From: Pseudobutyrivibrio ruminis AD2017
GTDB lineage: Bacteria > Bacillota > Clostridia > Lachnospirales > Lachnospiraceae
Assembly: GCF_000424305.1 (NCBI RefSeq)
Contig: NZ_AUJQ01000003.1
Location: 310,001-374,000 of the forward strand
Reading direction: 5' to 3'
DNA: 64,000 bases
Below the pieces are notes generated by a model. It was not told the DNA's origin, searched no databases, and saw only the letters and a program-made list of their open reading frames with translations. The translations under genes were made by a program, and so were the position numbers. Each line of letters starts with the position of its first letter. The first letter of the stretch is position 1. Positions 1 through 8,070 of the stretch are shown piece after piece.

Positions 1-1
1 A

Positions 2-97
2 CCAGACCCAGAAATGGTTAAGGGCTACGACGAGTGGATTGCAGAATACAAGAAGGCGCTTAAAGCCGAGGCATGCGCCGTAGCGGAATGGCGATAG
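2..97 (+). CDS. C-terminal end of a probable FGGY-type sugar kinase (partial)
   Basis: An open frame enters from the left edge and gives 31 residues before TAG. The visible part ends in an amphipathic helix with the pattern YDEWIAEYKKAL, which resembles the last helix of FGGY carbohydrate kinases such as ribulokinase or xylulokinase. The next gene on the same strand is araD, so a pentulose kinase would fit a pentose pathway. All catalytic motifs lie outside the window, so the family assignment is inference from a short tail and context. Confidence 0.4.
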   Translation, partial: PDPEMVKGYDEWIAEYKKALKAEACAVAEWR

Positions 98-109
98 TGT
101 ACTAATTGC

Positions 110-346
110 TACGCGGCACTGAAGAACTCCGTGCTCCCGCAGGGCACCCCTCGTACTCGAGCTAGGCAACTTTCCGCTTCGCGGCTCCCTCCTAGCTCGG
201 CACGATACTTCCCTGCTCGCGCTCGCCAAGGTTGAGTTGCCGCTCAGATATTAGATGAGTCCGTAGGTAACAAGCTATTATATTTCTCAAGAGAGGCGTG
301 TTGCCGAACGGAGAAATATAATGCTTGTGACCGTAACGGACGGACT
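110..346 (+). repeat. GC-rich structured intergenic element with a 29-bp imperfect palindrome
   Basis: The gap between the kinase tail and araD is much richer in GC than its surroundings and is packed with inverted repeats. These are GTGC..GCAC (131-147), GAGCTAGG (159-166) with CCTAGCTC (191-198), and CCGC-TTC-GCGG (174-184). A long hairpin follows: AGTCCGT (258-264), GGTAACAAGC (266-275) and ATTATATTTCTC (277-288) pair with GAGAAATATAAT (311-322), GCTTGTGACC (323-332) and ACGGACT (340-346), with one mismatch and small bulges. No T tract follows, so it is not a simple terminator. It could be a leader RNA for araD, an mRNA-processing site or a dispersed palindromic repeat. The element at 23066 shares its core. 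Confidence 0.6.
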
Positions 347-358
347 AGGAGAGATAAG

Positions 359-1054
359 ATGTTAGAAGAGTTGAAGAAGCAGGTTTACGAGGCCAACATG
401 GAGCTTCCAAAGCGTGGTCTTGTAACCTATACATGGGGCAATGTTTCCGGAATCGATAGAGAATCTGGAATCTTTGCTATTAAGCCATCTGGTGTAGAAT
501 ATGAGGATTTGAAGCCAGAGGATATGGTACTTGTAAATCTTGATGGTGAAGTTGTTGAGGGCAAGTATAGACCAAGCTCTGATACAGCTACACACTTAGA
601 GCTTTACAAAAAGTATGATAATATTGGTGGCGTTGTCCACACTCATTCTACTTATGCAGTAGCATGGGCTCAGGCAGGCCGCGATATTCCTTTATATGGA
701 ACAACACATGCAGATTATTTCTGCGGAACAATTCCATGTACAAGAAACCTTACTGAAAAGGAAATCGATGAGGCATACGAGGTAAACACTGGTAAAGTAA
801 TCATCGAAACCTTCGAAGACAGAGGAATCAACTCAAAGTATGTGCCAGGTGTTATCTGCAAGAACCACGGCCCATTCACATGGGGCAAGGATGCAGACCA
901 GGCAGTGTACAATGCAGTTGTACTTGAAGAGGTTGCTAAGATGGCACTCTTCACCGAGCAGGTTAACCCACAGGTTAAGCCAGCTCCAGATTGTATCCGT
1001 GATAAGCATTTCAACCGTAAGCACGGCGCAAACGCTTACTACGGACAGAACTAA
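359..1054 (+). CDS. araD: L-ribulose-5-phosphate 4-epimerase
   Basis: Class II aldolase-fold epimerase that interconverts L-ribulose 5-phosphate and D-xylulose 5-phosphate, feeding arabinose carbon into the pentose phosphate pathway in the cytoplasm. The 231 residues match the family length. Visible motifs are GNVSG near residue 27, KPSG near 42, and the metal ligands H94 and H96 in [16 protein letters not shown] plus H170 in KNHGPF, matching the H95/H97/H171 site of E. coli AraD. The ATG follows an AGGAGAGATAAG ribosome site. The upstream partial gene may be the matching kinase. A strong intrinsic terminator follows at 1109. Confidence 0.95.
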   Translation: MLEELKKQVYEANMELPKRGLVTYTWGNVSGIDRESGIFAIKPSGVEYEDLKPEDMVLVNLDGEVVEGKYRPSSDTATHLELYKKYDNIGGVVHTHSTYAVAWAQAGRDIPLYGTTHADYFCGTIPCTRNLTEKEIDEAYEVNTGKVIIETFEDRGINSKYVPGVICKNHGPFTWGKDADQAVYNAVVLEEVAKMALFTEQVNPQVKPAPDCIRDKHFNRKHGANAYYGQN

Positions 1055-1108
1055 TCCATATATATGAGCAAAAACTAACATAAAATCTATAAAGAAACTA
1101 ACATGCGT

Positions 1109-1136
1109 GGGCGGTTCTACAGGAACCGCCCTTTTT
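1109..1136 (+). terminator. Intrinsic terminator after araD
   Basis: GGGCGGTTC (1109-1117) pairs perfectly with GAACCGCCC (1123-1131), leaving a five-base loop, and is followed by TTTTT. Confidence 0.93.
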
Positions 1137-1154
1137 AGCGCGTGTTAAATGCAT

Positions 1155-1520
1155 GTTAAGTGTATGTTTGAAAATCTATTTTTCACTTAACAAAAAATCG
1201 GGCAAAAGTTAAGTGAAAATAGGAAATTAGATTTTACACTTAAAATTGCAAAATCCTGTTAAGTTTTCTGAGAAGAAAAATTTTTTCACTTAACTTTTGG
1301 GGATGATTTTGGGCTGCTGTTAGGATTATTTAAGTGTGTATTAGGTGTTTTTGATTTTCACTTAACAGGTAGTTAAGTGTGAAATGCTATCTTGTGAATA
1401 AACTTAACTATACTTCAAACTATTTAATCAAAGCTAAGTGAAAAAATTTTTTTCTTTCTCCCACTTAACCCGCTTTTCAATTTTTAAGTGGTAAATGGAA
1501 AATGGCGAAATTCACTTAAT
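1155..1520 (+). repeat. Array A: seven inverted-repeat units with GTTAAGTG/CACTTAAC arms
   Basis: This noncoding stretch holds seven units of 37-38 nt. Each has an 8-nt left arm (GTTAAGTG or a close variant), a 21-22-nt loop and a right arm (CACTTAAC or variant). Unit starts are 1155, 1208, 1258, 1329, 1372, 1433 and 1483; right arms start at 1184, 1237, 1287, 1359, 1401, 1462 and 1513. Linkers are 16, 13, 34, 5, 24 and 13 nt. Loops are AT-rich and differ between units. The array starts 19 nt after the araD terminator and stops 9 bp before the csoR -35 box. It aligns with the reverse complement of array B (40911-41277). It contains no plausible gene. Whether it acts as RNA hairpins or as DNA half-sites is unknown. 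Confidence 0.9.
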
Positions 1521-1529
1521 AAATAGGAT

Positions 1530-1588
1530 TTGACAAATACCCTGTGGGGGTATATTATCAGGGTGTAAGAGATACCCCTATGGGGTAT
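1530..1588 (+). promoter_or_regulatory. csoR-copA promoter with two CsoR-type operators
   Basis: TTGACA (1530-1535), a 17-bp spacer and TATTAT (1553-1558) form a promoter. A G-rich dyad, ATACCCTGTGGGGGTAT (1537-1553), fills the spacer. A second, perfect dyad, ATACCCCTATGGGGTAT (1572-1588), lies just downstream. Both match the TACCC..GGGTA pattern known for CsoR, and the next gene is CsoR, so autorepression relieved by Cu(I) is expected. Confidence 0.9.
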
Positions 1589-1613
1589 GTGAATTGAAAT
1601 AGGAGTTCTATTT

Positions 1614-1955
1614 ATGGAAAATACAGAAGATATCAAGGAAGAAGTTACTGTAGAAGCATGGGAATGCTGCTGTTCAGGTAAGCACAAAAGCCGTGATGAC
1701 AAGGAATATAAGGATTTAATGAATCGTCTTAAGCGTATCGAGGGCCAGGTGAGGGGCGTTGAGAATATGCTTGAAAAGGATGCATATTGTACTGATATTC
1801 TGATGCAGGTTTCTGCTATAACATCAGCACTTAACAGCTTTAACAAGGTGCTTCTGGCGAATCATGTAAAGACCTGCGTTGCTGATAATATCCGCGAAGG
1901 TAACGAGGATGTGGTGGATGAGCTTGTAGGTGTTTTACAGAAGCTGATGAAGTAA
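1614..1955 (+). CDS. csoR: Copper-sensing transcriptional repressor of the CsoR family
   Basis: All-helical DUF156 repressor that leaves DNA when it binds Cu(I). The 113 residues carry the family helix RLKRIEGQVRGVENML (from about residue 38) and the Cu(I) triad C59, H84 and C88, in YCTDIL and NHVKTC. A non-conserved N-terminal extension of about 30 residues has an extra ECCCSGKH cluster that might bind metal. The ATG follows an AGGAG site (1601-1605). copA starts 21 bp downstream, and the promoter has two CsoR-like dyads, so this is a self-regulated copper-efflux operon. Confidence 0.95.
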   Translation: MENTEDIKEEVTVEAWECCCSGKHKSRDDKEYKDLMNRLKRIEGQVRGVENMLEKDAYCTDILMQVSAITSALNSFNKVLLANHVKTCVADNIREGNEDVVDELVGVLQKLMK

Positions 1956-1976
1956 TCCGGTTAGAAAGGATATATT

Positions 1977-4523
1977 ATGGAACAATATAATGTTACAGGA
2001 ATGAGTTGTGCTGCTTGCCAGGCCAGGGTGGAAAAGGCAGTTTCGGCTGTGCCTGGTGTTGACAGTTGTGCTGTGAGCCTGCTTACTAATTCCATGGGAG
2101 TAGAGGGTAGTGCAGATGCGGCAGCTATCATAAAGGCAGTTGAGGGTGCAGGCTATGGAGCCAGTGTTAAAGCTCAGGCTTCGGATGCAGGCAACTCAAT
2201 TCCTAATTATGATAACGAATTAAAGGATACGGAAACGCCAAAAATCAGAAATAGACTGATAGCATCGGTGATTCTGCTGCTCCCACTTATGTATGTAAGC
2301 ATGGGGCATATGATGTGGGGATGGCCATTGCCAGGATTTTTAGATGGTAACCACATTGGCATGGGAATCTACCAGTTGATTCTTGCTGCCACAATCATGG
2401 TCATCAATCAGAAGTTCTTTATCAGTGGATTTAGAGGACTTATTCACGGTGCACCGAATATGGATACACTGGTTGCTTTAGGTTCAGCTGCATCCTTTAT
2501 TTATAGCGTGTATGCACTTTTTGCAATGACAACAGCACAGTTGGATGGAGAATCAACAAGAGTAATAGAGCTGATGGATGAGTTTTATTTCGAATCTGCA
2601 GCCATGATTCTTACTCTTATTACTGTAGGAAAATTGCTTGAGGCTATTTCCAAGGGAAGAACCACAAACGCTCTAAAGGATTTGATGAAGCTTGCGGCAA
2701 AAACAGCTGTTGTCATAAAGAACGGCCAAGAGACAGAGGTTCCTATTGAGCAGGTAAAGATAGGAGACAGATTTGTAGTTAGACCAGGGGATAACATACC
2801 TGTTGACGGCGTGGTAGTTGAGGGAAGCAGCGCTGTTAATGAGGCAGCCCTTACTGGCGAGAGCATTCCTGTAGATAAGACAGTTGGCGATACAGTATCA
2901 GCAGCTACCAGCAATGAAAGTGGCTACATGGTCTGCGAGGCTACCCGAATAGGAAAGGACACAACACTTTCTCAGATTATTCAGATGGTTAGCGATGCAG
3001 CAGCTACCAAGGCGCCTATTGCAAAGATTGCAGACAGGGTGTCGGGGGTATTTGTACCAGCTGTTATAGCCATTGCTATTGTCACATTTATTATATGGCT
3101 TCTTGTGGGACAGCCTGTAGGCTACGCCCTCGCAAGGGCTATATCGGTTCTTGTAATCAGCTGTCCATGTGCGCTGGGACTTGCAACACCGGTTGCCATT
3201 ATGGTAGGCAACGGCATGGGGGCTAAAAATGGCATCATGTTTAAGACTGCAGTATCACTAGAGGAAACTGGAAAGACTCAGATTATAGCACTTGATAAAA
3301 CAGGAACCATCACAAAAGGCGAGCCAAAGGTTGTAGGAATATTCGAGGCTGAAGGCGTTGATGATGTGGATTTACTTAGAGTAGCATTTGCCCTTGAAAG
3401 CAAATCGGAGCATCCTCTTGCAAAAGCCATTGTAGAAAATGGTCTTGAAAATGGAATGGAGCCAGCAGAGGTCACAGGCTTTGAAGCATTGTCAGGTCAT
3501 GGCATCAAGGCTGAACTGGATGGTGAGATAACTGTTGGCGGTAACCTGGAGCTTATAAAGAAATACGTAAATATAAGTGACGAGATAGTAGGCCTAGCCG
3601 ACAGGCTTTCAGAAAAAGGAGAGACACCTTTATTCTTTGCAAAGGGCGGTACTTATCTTGGAATTATTTCTGTTGCAGATGTAATAAAGGATGATTCTGC
3701 AGAGGCAATAGAGCACCTTAAGAATCTGGGCATTCATGTAGTAATGCTTACAGGTGACAATGAAAAGACTGCACAGGCTATTGCCAAGGAAGCTGGAGTT
3801 GATGAAGTTATATCAGGTGTTAAGCCAGATGGCAAGGAAGAGATAATTAGAAAGCTTCAGGAATATGGCAAGGTTGCCATGGTAGGAGATGGAATAAATG
3901 ATGCGCCAGCCCTAACACGTGCTGATATTGGAATAGCCATCGGCGCAGGCACTGATGTGGCAATAGATGCTGCTGATGTGGTAGTGGTAAAAAGTAGATT
4001 AAGCGATGTGGCTGCAGCCATAAGGCTTAGCAAGGCCACACTTAGAAACATCCACGAAAATTTATTCTGGGCATTCTTCTACAATGTAATCGGAATACCT
4101 CTTGCAGCAGGTGCTTACATCCACGCCTTCGGCTGGACTCTCAACCCAATGTTTGGAGCAGCTGCAATGAGCCTTTCAAGCTTTTGTGTTGTAACAAACG
4201 CCCTAAGATTAAATCTGTTTAAAATGCATGACAGCTCAAATGACAAACCAATGAAAAACACTTTAGGCCACCACATGCTTATTAATAACAATGTAACAAA
4301 CAAGGAGGAAAACAATACTATGGAAATTACAGTTAATGGAATGATGTGCCAGCACTGCGAAGCACATGTAAAGGAAGCTCTTGAAAAGATTTCAGGAATC
4401 GAAGAGGCTACAGCAAACCACGAGGCCAACCTTGTAACCCTTAAAACTTCAGCCGACGTAGCCGAAGCAGATATCAAGGCTGCCGTAGAAGCTGCCGGCT
4501 ACGAATACGTAGGCATCAAATAA
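1977..4523 (+). CDS. copA: Cu(+)-exporting P1B-type ATPase with N- and C-terminal metal-binding domains
   Basis: Copper-efflux pump of the plasma membrane, 848 residues. In order: an HMA domain (residues 1-70, GMSCAACQ with C11 and C14), membrane segments from about residue 90, the actuator loop with TGES near 293, the CPC metal site near 396-398, the phosphorylation motif DKTGT near 439, MVGDGINDAPAL near 635, and final membrane helices ending near 745. A linker of about 30 residues then joins a second HMA domain (GMMCQHC) that looks like a complete CopZ chaperone. The linker DNA holds AAGGAGG followed by an in-frame ATG (see 4320). Such a C-terminal HMA is uncommon for CopA. Regulation is by CsoR. 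Confidence 0.96.
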   Translation: MEQYNVTGMSCAACQARVEKAVSAVPGVDSCAVSLLTNSMGVEGSADAAAIIKAVEGAGYGASVKAQASDAGNSIPNYDNELKDTETPKIRNRLIASVILLLPLMYVSMGHMMWGWPLPGFLDGNHIGMGIYQLILAATIMVINQKFFISGFRGLIHGAPNMDTLVALGSAASFIYSVYALFAMTTAQLDGESTRVIELMDEFYFESAAMILTLITVGKLLEAISKGRTTNALKDLMKLAAKTAVVIKNGQETEVPIEQVKIGDRFVVRPGDNIPVDGVVVEGSSAVNEAALTGESIPVDKTVGDTVSAATSNESGYMVCEATRIGKDTTLSQIIQMVSDAAATKAPIAKIADRVSGVFVPAVIAIAIVTFIIWLLVGQPVGYALARAISVLVISCPCALGLATPVAIMVGNGMGAKNGIMFKTAVSLEETGKTQIIALDKTGTITKGEPKVVGIFEAEGVDDVDLLRVAFALESKSEHPLAKAIVENGLENGMEPAEVTGFEALSGHGIKAELDGEITVGGNLELIKKYVNISDEIVGLADRLSEKGETPLFFAKGGTYLGIISVADVIKDDSAEAIEHLKNLGIHVVMLTGDNEKTAQAIAKEAGVDEVISGVKPDGKEEIIRKLQEYGKVAMVGDGINDAPALTRADIGIAIGAGTDVAIDAADVVVVKSRLSDVAAAIRLSKATLRNIHENLFWAFFYNVIGIPLAAGAYIHAFGWTLNPMFGAAAMSLSSFCVVTNALRLNLFKMHDSSNDKPMKNTLGHHMLINNNVTNKEENNTMEITVNGMMCQHCEAHVKEALEKISGIEEATANHEANLVTLKTSADVAEADIKAAVEAAGYEYVGIK
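4320..4523 (+). CDS. copZ: Possible independently translated CopZ copper chaperone nested in copA
   Basis: Inside the copA linker a consensus ribosome site, AAGGAGG (4302-4308), lies 11 nt before an ATG at 4320 in the same frame. Starting there gives 67 residues, METIVN-like opening (MEITVNGMMCQHCEAHV), the size and fold pattern of a free CopZ with a CxxC copper site and the C-terminal Gly-Tyr typical of the family. The cell may therefore make both the fusion and a soluble chaperone. Alternatively, a former copA-copZ pair fused by loss of the copA stop and the site is a relic. The sequence alone does not decide. Confidence 0.55.
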   Translation: MEITVNGMMCQHCEAHVKEALEKISGIEEATANHEANLVTLKTSADVAEADIKAAVEAAGYEYVGIK

Positions 4524-4540
4524 TCCCCGCCCCACAGGCA

Positions 4541-4558
4541 CTGCCACCCGTTGGGCAG
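4541..4558. terminator. Weak hairpin between convergent copA and the minus-strand operon
   Basis: CTGCC (4541-4545) pairs with GGCAG (4554-4558). There is no clear T tract on either strand, so a terminator role rests mainly on its position between convergent genes. Confidence 0.3.
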
Positions 4559-4564
4559 CGATTA

Positions 4565-5179
4565 CTAAAGTGTAGACAGCAGCGACAGCTTTGATTCGGT
4601 GTTGGTGTCGGAGGCGATGATGCCTAAGTAGATGGGTTCGGTGTAGCCTGCCTCTGAAAATGGCGAAAAGCCTGAGATGTCGATGGCATAAGCCTTGCCG
4701 GCATCATCACGTATAAATAATGGCTCGAATTCATCTAAAAGCGATGGGTTGTTAGCCTTGATGAATTCCTCTGGGTCTAACAGGTAGTCGGAGCTATTTG
4801 CGTTGTCCAAGGCGAAGGAATCGCCTATGATGATGTCTAGCTTTTCAGCGCTGATGGCAGACATAAGCTTCATGGAAGAAGCGTAGGCGTATTGCAGATT
4901 CTCGCCGGATGGGTCTTCTGTAATGAGAAGATCACGGTAGCTGCTGATGATTAGACCACTTTGGGATTCTAATTCATCTGTCATGCCTTCGTCTACGGCT
5001 ACATTTACGTAGGCTACATATAAATCAGCTGAATTGCTGTTTTTTATAGTTTTGATAATAGAAAAAATAGCGCAAATCAAAACTACAGTTACGATTATGT
5101 GGATTTTGTAGTAATCCCATATGTACTGTAGTTTTTGTTTTGCGCTTAATTCTTTAAATGATGTATTTCTTTCTTTCAT
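4565..5179 (-). CDS. Single-pass membrane protein of unknown function, next to yesL
   Basis: About 204 residues: a charged cytoplasmic N-terminus (KQKLQYIWDYYKIH), one membrane helix (VTVVLICAIFSII), then an extracytoplasmic domain of about 150 residues rich in Asp, Ser and Leu. I do not recognise a catalytic family. A GTG at 5206 is also possible, but the ATG at 5179 avoids a 23-bp overlap with the upstream gene. It is the last gene of a minus-strand operon lacI-yesL-this gene that diverges from an ABC sugar operon. Small proteins of this layout often accompany YesL, which suggests a sugar-transport accessory role (inference). Confidence 0.75.
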   Translation of the reverse strand: MKERNTSFKELSAKQKLQYIWDYYKIHIIVTVVLICAIFSIIKTIKNSNSADLYVAYVNVAVDEGMTDELESQSGLIISSYRDLLITEDPSGENLQYAYASSMKLMSAISAEKLDIIIGDSFALDNANSSDYLLDPEEFIKANNPSLLDEFEPLFIRDDAGKAYAIDISGFSPFSEAGYTEPIYLGIIASDTNTESKLSLLSTL

Positions 5180-5183
5180 AATA

Positions 5184-5804
5184 TTATTCTTCGTTTCGTT
5201 CTTCACACTGGATTAAGATGTTCTTCATAAGCATGGCAGAAAACAATGCACATGTGCCAACTCCAAAAATGATAAGTGGTGTGCATACGTAGTAGATGAG
5301 ATAAGCCATGATTACGTATATGCCAGCCATTATAACAGTGCAGAAGATGAATCTCATTCCAAGCATGATGGAATTCTTGAACATGTTGATTATCGTATTT
5401 TCGAAGCGGGCGTTAAGTGGAAAAACCCATAAAAGTACGATGATGTATGCGATGCAGGCTACCAAAAGGATGGCGCTGACAAGTGTCCAGAATGCTGATG
5501 TAAAGCATAGATGGTACATTACATAAGCATCAACAGCAAGCACTACGCCAAGTACAGTCATAATGATTCCGATGATAGTGCTTTTCAAAAATTCATTCTT
5601 GAAGCTTGAAAAGAAGGCCTTAGTAATATAGCCCTCCTCATCGCGAGCAATCTTTCCAGTGCAATAGCAAAGGGCAGTAGTGGAAGCACCAATTGTAAAA
5701 ACAGGTATGCAGCAAACGAACCAAAGAATGTTAAGCCAAACGCTGTATACAACCTTTGTCAAAAATCTAAGGACTGGTCCGTCATAGTTCAATAAATTAC
5801 GCAT
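5184..5804 (-). CDS. YesL family membrane protein (DUF624)
   Basis: Hydrophobic protein of 206 residues with about five membrane helices and the family opening (LNYDGPVLRFLTKVVYSVWLN). A motif near residue 40 (GASTTALCYCTGKI) is typical of DUF624. These proteins sit beside LplB/YtcP-type ABC sugar transporters in Firmicutes; their biochemical role is not settled. The ATG at 5804 has an AGGAG site. It is flanked by the LacI regulator upstream and a small membrane protein downstream, so it probably belongs to the regulon of the divergent sugar operon. Confidence 0.88.
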   Translation of the reverse strand: MRNLLNYDGPVLRFLTKVVYSVWLNILWFVCCIPVFTIGASTTALCYCTGKIARDEEGYITKAFFSSFKNEFLKSTIIGIIMTVLGVVLAVDAYVMYHLCFTSAFWTLVSAILLVACIAYIIVLLWVFPLNARFENTIINMFKNSIMLGMRFIFCTVIMAGIYVIMAYLIYYVCTPLIIFGVGTCALFSAMLMKNILIQCEERNEE

Positions 5805-5822
5805 AAAAAACTCCTATATGCA

Positions 5823-6878
5823 TTAATTTCTAGTAGACGCTCTATAAATAAGATTTGTCTCTGTGTAAACAGTTCTGTAGTTCAAATCAGGCTGTTCGAT
5901 ACGTGACAACAGCAGGTTTGCTGCTGTGTAGCCGATGGCCTGTGAGTGTATGTGGCAGGTGGTAAGAGCAGGTGTCATTACCTTTGATTCGGCGGAATCG
6001 TCGAAGCCACAAATCATAAGATCATCTGGGTAAGATTTACCCATAATCTTTAGGCAATTTACAATATCTATAGCAACGAAATCGTTGGCGCAGATTAGAA
6101 GCTCTGGATATTCGTCAAGCTGTGAGAAGACGTTGTACAAGCAAGAAAAGTAATCTGGGCCGTGCTTGTGAATATCTACCAAACAGAATTTTTCATCTAT
6201 AGAAAGTCCGTTTAAATACATTGCATTTCTGAATGCCATGTATCTTTCGAAGAATGAGCGACAGTGATTAGCCTCTCCTACGAACCCTATCTTTTTAACG
6301 CCTCTAGCCTTCATGTCAGAAATAAGCTGATAGATTCCAGAAGAGTTGTCCATCATAAGGACGTCACCAGCAAGCTGTTTTTCGTGGCTTTCCACAGGGC
6401 CATCTACGAATAAAAGTGGAAGATCAAGGCACCCTAACATCTCGCAGTATTTAAGGTTAAACATTTCAACGCAGATGATTCCAACCGTGCGCTCCTTATT
6501 AAAGCTGGCTGGAAAAGTCAGGTCTCTAAGGTTGTCACTTGTGACTCTGTGCATGGTCATGCTGTAGCCCAAGCCTGTGATTTCGTGCTGGAACTTGTCC
6601 AACATAGTAGATGCAAAGTGTGAGTTATCAAGGAAGTTTCCTATGAAAAGGGCAAATTCCCCAGTTTTTAATGGCTCTTTTGCAGGAGCGCTTCCTAATA
6701 TATCAGAAACTGAATTAGCATATGAAAATTGCTTGTATCCCATTTCGACAGCTTTTGCCAAAACCTTTTCCCTAGTGGCGTCAGCAAGGATACCGGTATT
6801 GTTGATAGCCTTTGATACAGTGTTTCTAGAAACCCCTAATGCATCGGCAATATCTTGAATAGTAACTTTGTTTGCCAT
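5823..6878 (-). CDS. LacI family transcriptional regulator, likely controls the sucrose/fructan operon
   Basis: 351 residues with the LacI-type helix-turn-helix at the N-terminus (VTIQDIADALGVSRNTVSKAINN, residues about 5-27) and a periplasmic-binding-protein-like sensor domain. A motif near residue 275 (ICANDFVAIDIVNCL) and another near 298 (MICGFDDSAES) are typical of sugar-sensing LacI proteins. It starts with ATG after an AGGAG site. It diverges from an ABC transporter, GH32 and fructokinase operon, so its effector is probably sucrose, fructose or a related sugar (inference from context). yesL and a membrane protein follow it in the same operon. Confidence 0.92.
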   Translation of the reverse strand: MANKVTIQDIADALGVSRNTVSKAINNTGILADATREKVLAKAVEMGYKQFSYANSVSDILGSAPAKEPLKTGEFALFIGNFLDNSHFASTMLDKFQHEITGLGYSMTMHRVTSDNLRDLTFPASFNKERTVGIICVEMFNLKYCEMLGCLDLPLLFVDGPVESHEKQLAGDVLMMDNSSGIYQLISDMKARGVKKIGFVGEANHCRSFFERYMAFRNAMYLNGLSIDEKFCLVDIHKHGPDYFSCLYNVFSQLDEYPELLICANDFVAIDIVNCLKIMGKSYPDDLMICGFDDSAESKVMTPALTTCHIHSQAIGYTAANLLLSRIEQPDLNYRTVYTETNLIYRASTRN

Positions 6879-7145
6879 TATAATCTCCTGTATTAAAATG
6901 AAATGTAAAAACTAAAAAAATAATTAATTCAAAAGTAAATTGTTACGGCATAATTATAAAATGTAAAAATATATTTGTCAAATGTAAAAATGTATGTGAA
7001 AATTGTTACAAAAACGCCCCGAAATAGTTGTTATATTTTTACAAATAAACAAAAATACATTGACACAAATGTAAAACATGGTATAGTTTATGCATAAACA
7101 ACTTGTGCAAACGCACAAATAAATGTGACATATTTAGGAGGATGA
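6879..7145 (+). promoter_or_regulatory. Divergent regulatory region of the sucrose/fructan locus
   Basis: AT-rich spacer between the LacI gene and the transporter operon. A plus-strand promoter reads TTGACA (7060-7065), 16 bp, TATAGT (7082-7087). Just after it a perfect 16-bp dyad, TTGTGC-AAAC-GCACAA (7103-7118), sits where a repressor would block transcription. The 8-mer ATGTAAAA occurs four times (6903, 6961, 6982, 7069), and two of the copies are 21 bp apart. AGGAGG (7137-7142) serves the first permease. Confidence 0.7.
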
Positions 7146-8057
7146 ATGGAAAAGGAAGGAAAATTGCATAACACCCTGACATATGTTATGCATCACTGGA
7201 GATTATATGTGTTCTTTTTAGGACCAGCACTGTTACTTACAATCATATTTAAGTACCTGCCAATGGGCGGTATATTGATTGCATTTGAAAAGTATAGCCC
7301 TTTTAAAGGCTTCTTTGGAAGTGAGTGGGTAGGATTAGAATATTTTAAACAGTTCTTATCTTCACCAGACTTTATGTCTTATCTTGTTAATACATTAAAG
7401 CTTAGTGTATTTGGGTTATTATGGGGCTTCCCAGTACCAATCATTTTAGCTCTTCTTCTTAATAGAATAGAGAGCAGCAAGATAAAGCAGAAGATTCAGC
7501 TTGTTTTATACATGCCAAACTTCATTTCAGTTATCGTACTTTGTGGTATGGTAAGAATTCTTCTTTCAGTTACAGGACCAGTTAATATGATGTTTAATAC
7601 AACAATTAACTTCCTCACATTACCAGAAGCATTTAGACCAATCTACATTATAAGTGGTATCTGGCAGGGAGCTGGTTGGGCATCAATCATGTATACAGCA
7701 TCACTTGCAAATGCCAGCCAGGAATTAAAGGAAGCAGCTCAGATCGATGGAGCTAACATCTTCCAGCAGATTAAGGCAGTTGAGTGGCCAGCAATCAAGG
7801 ACATGGTTGTTATCCAGTTCATTTTACAGGCAGGTAACATCATGAGTATCGGATTTGAAAAGGCATATGCACTTCAGACAGATCTTAACCTTGGTGCTTC
7901 AGAAATCATTGCAACCTATGTATATAAGAAAGGTTTGCTTGACGGAAACTACAGTTATTCAACAGCGGTTGGTTTGTTCAACACAGTAATCAATCTCATC
8001 TTACTTATCTCAGTTAATAAGATTGTAGAGAAGATGAACGATGGACAGGGACTGTAA
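7146..8057 (+). CDS. ABC sugar transporter permease, LplB type
   Basis: 303-residue inner-membrane subunit with six predicted helices. The EAA loop, EAAQIDGANIFQQIKAVEWP (about residues 198-217), docks the ATPase. The N-terminus (HHWRLYVFFLGPALLLTIIF) is typical of the LplB/YtcP group of carbohydrate importers. It is the first gene of a five-gene operon. No ATPase gene is present, so a shared MsmX-like ATPase encoded elsewhere probably powers it (known for this group). Confidence 0.93.
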   Translation: MEKEGKLHNTLTYVMHHWRLYVFFLGPALLLTIIFKYLPMGGILIAFEKYSPFKGFFGSEWVGLEYFKQFLSSPDFMSYLVNTLKLSVFGLLWGFPVPIILALLLNRIESSKIKQKIQLVLYMPNFISVIVLCGMVRILLSVTGPVNMMFNTTINFLTLPEAFRPIYIISGIWQGAGWASIMYTASLANASQELKEAAQIDGANIFQQIKAVEWPAIKDMVVIQFILQAGNIMSIGFEKAYALQTDLNLGASEIIATYVYKKGLLDGNYSYSTAVGLFNTVINLILLISVNKIVEKMNDGQGL

Positions 8058-8070
8058 TCAGGAGGAAGAA

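Noticed and set aside
1155-1520. CRISPR array reading of the hairpin arrays
   Set aside because: Repeats are only 8 nt, alternate in orientation, and the intervals are AT-rich and unequal. No cas genes are present.
8041-8070. Earlier start for the second sugar permease
   Set aside because: It would overlap the first permease, has no ribosome site, and GGAGG is correctly placed for the ATG at 8071.
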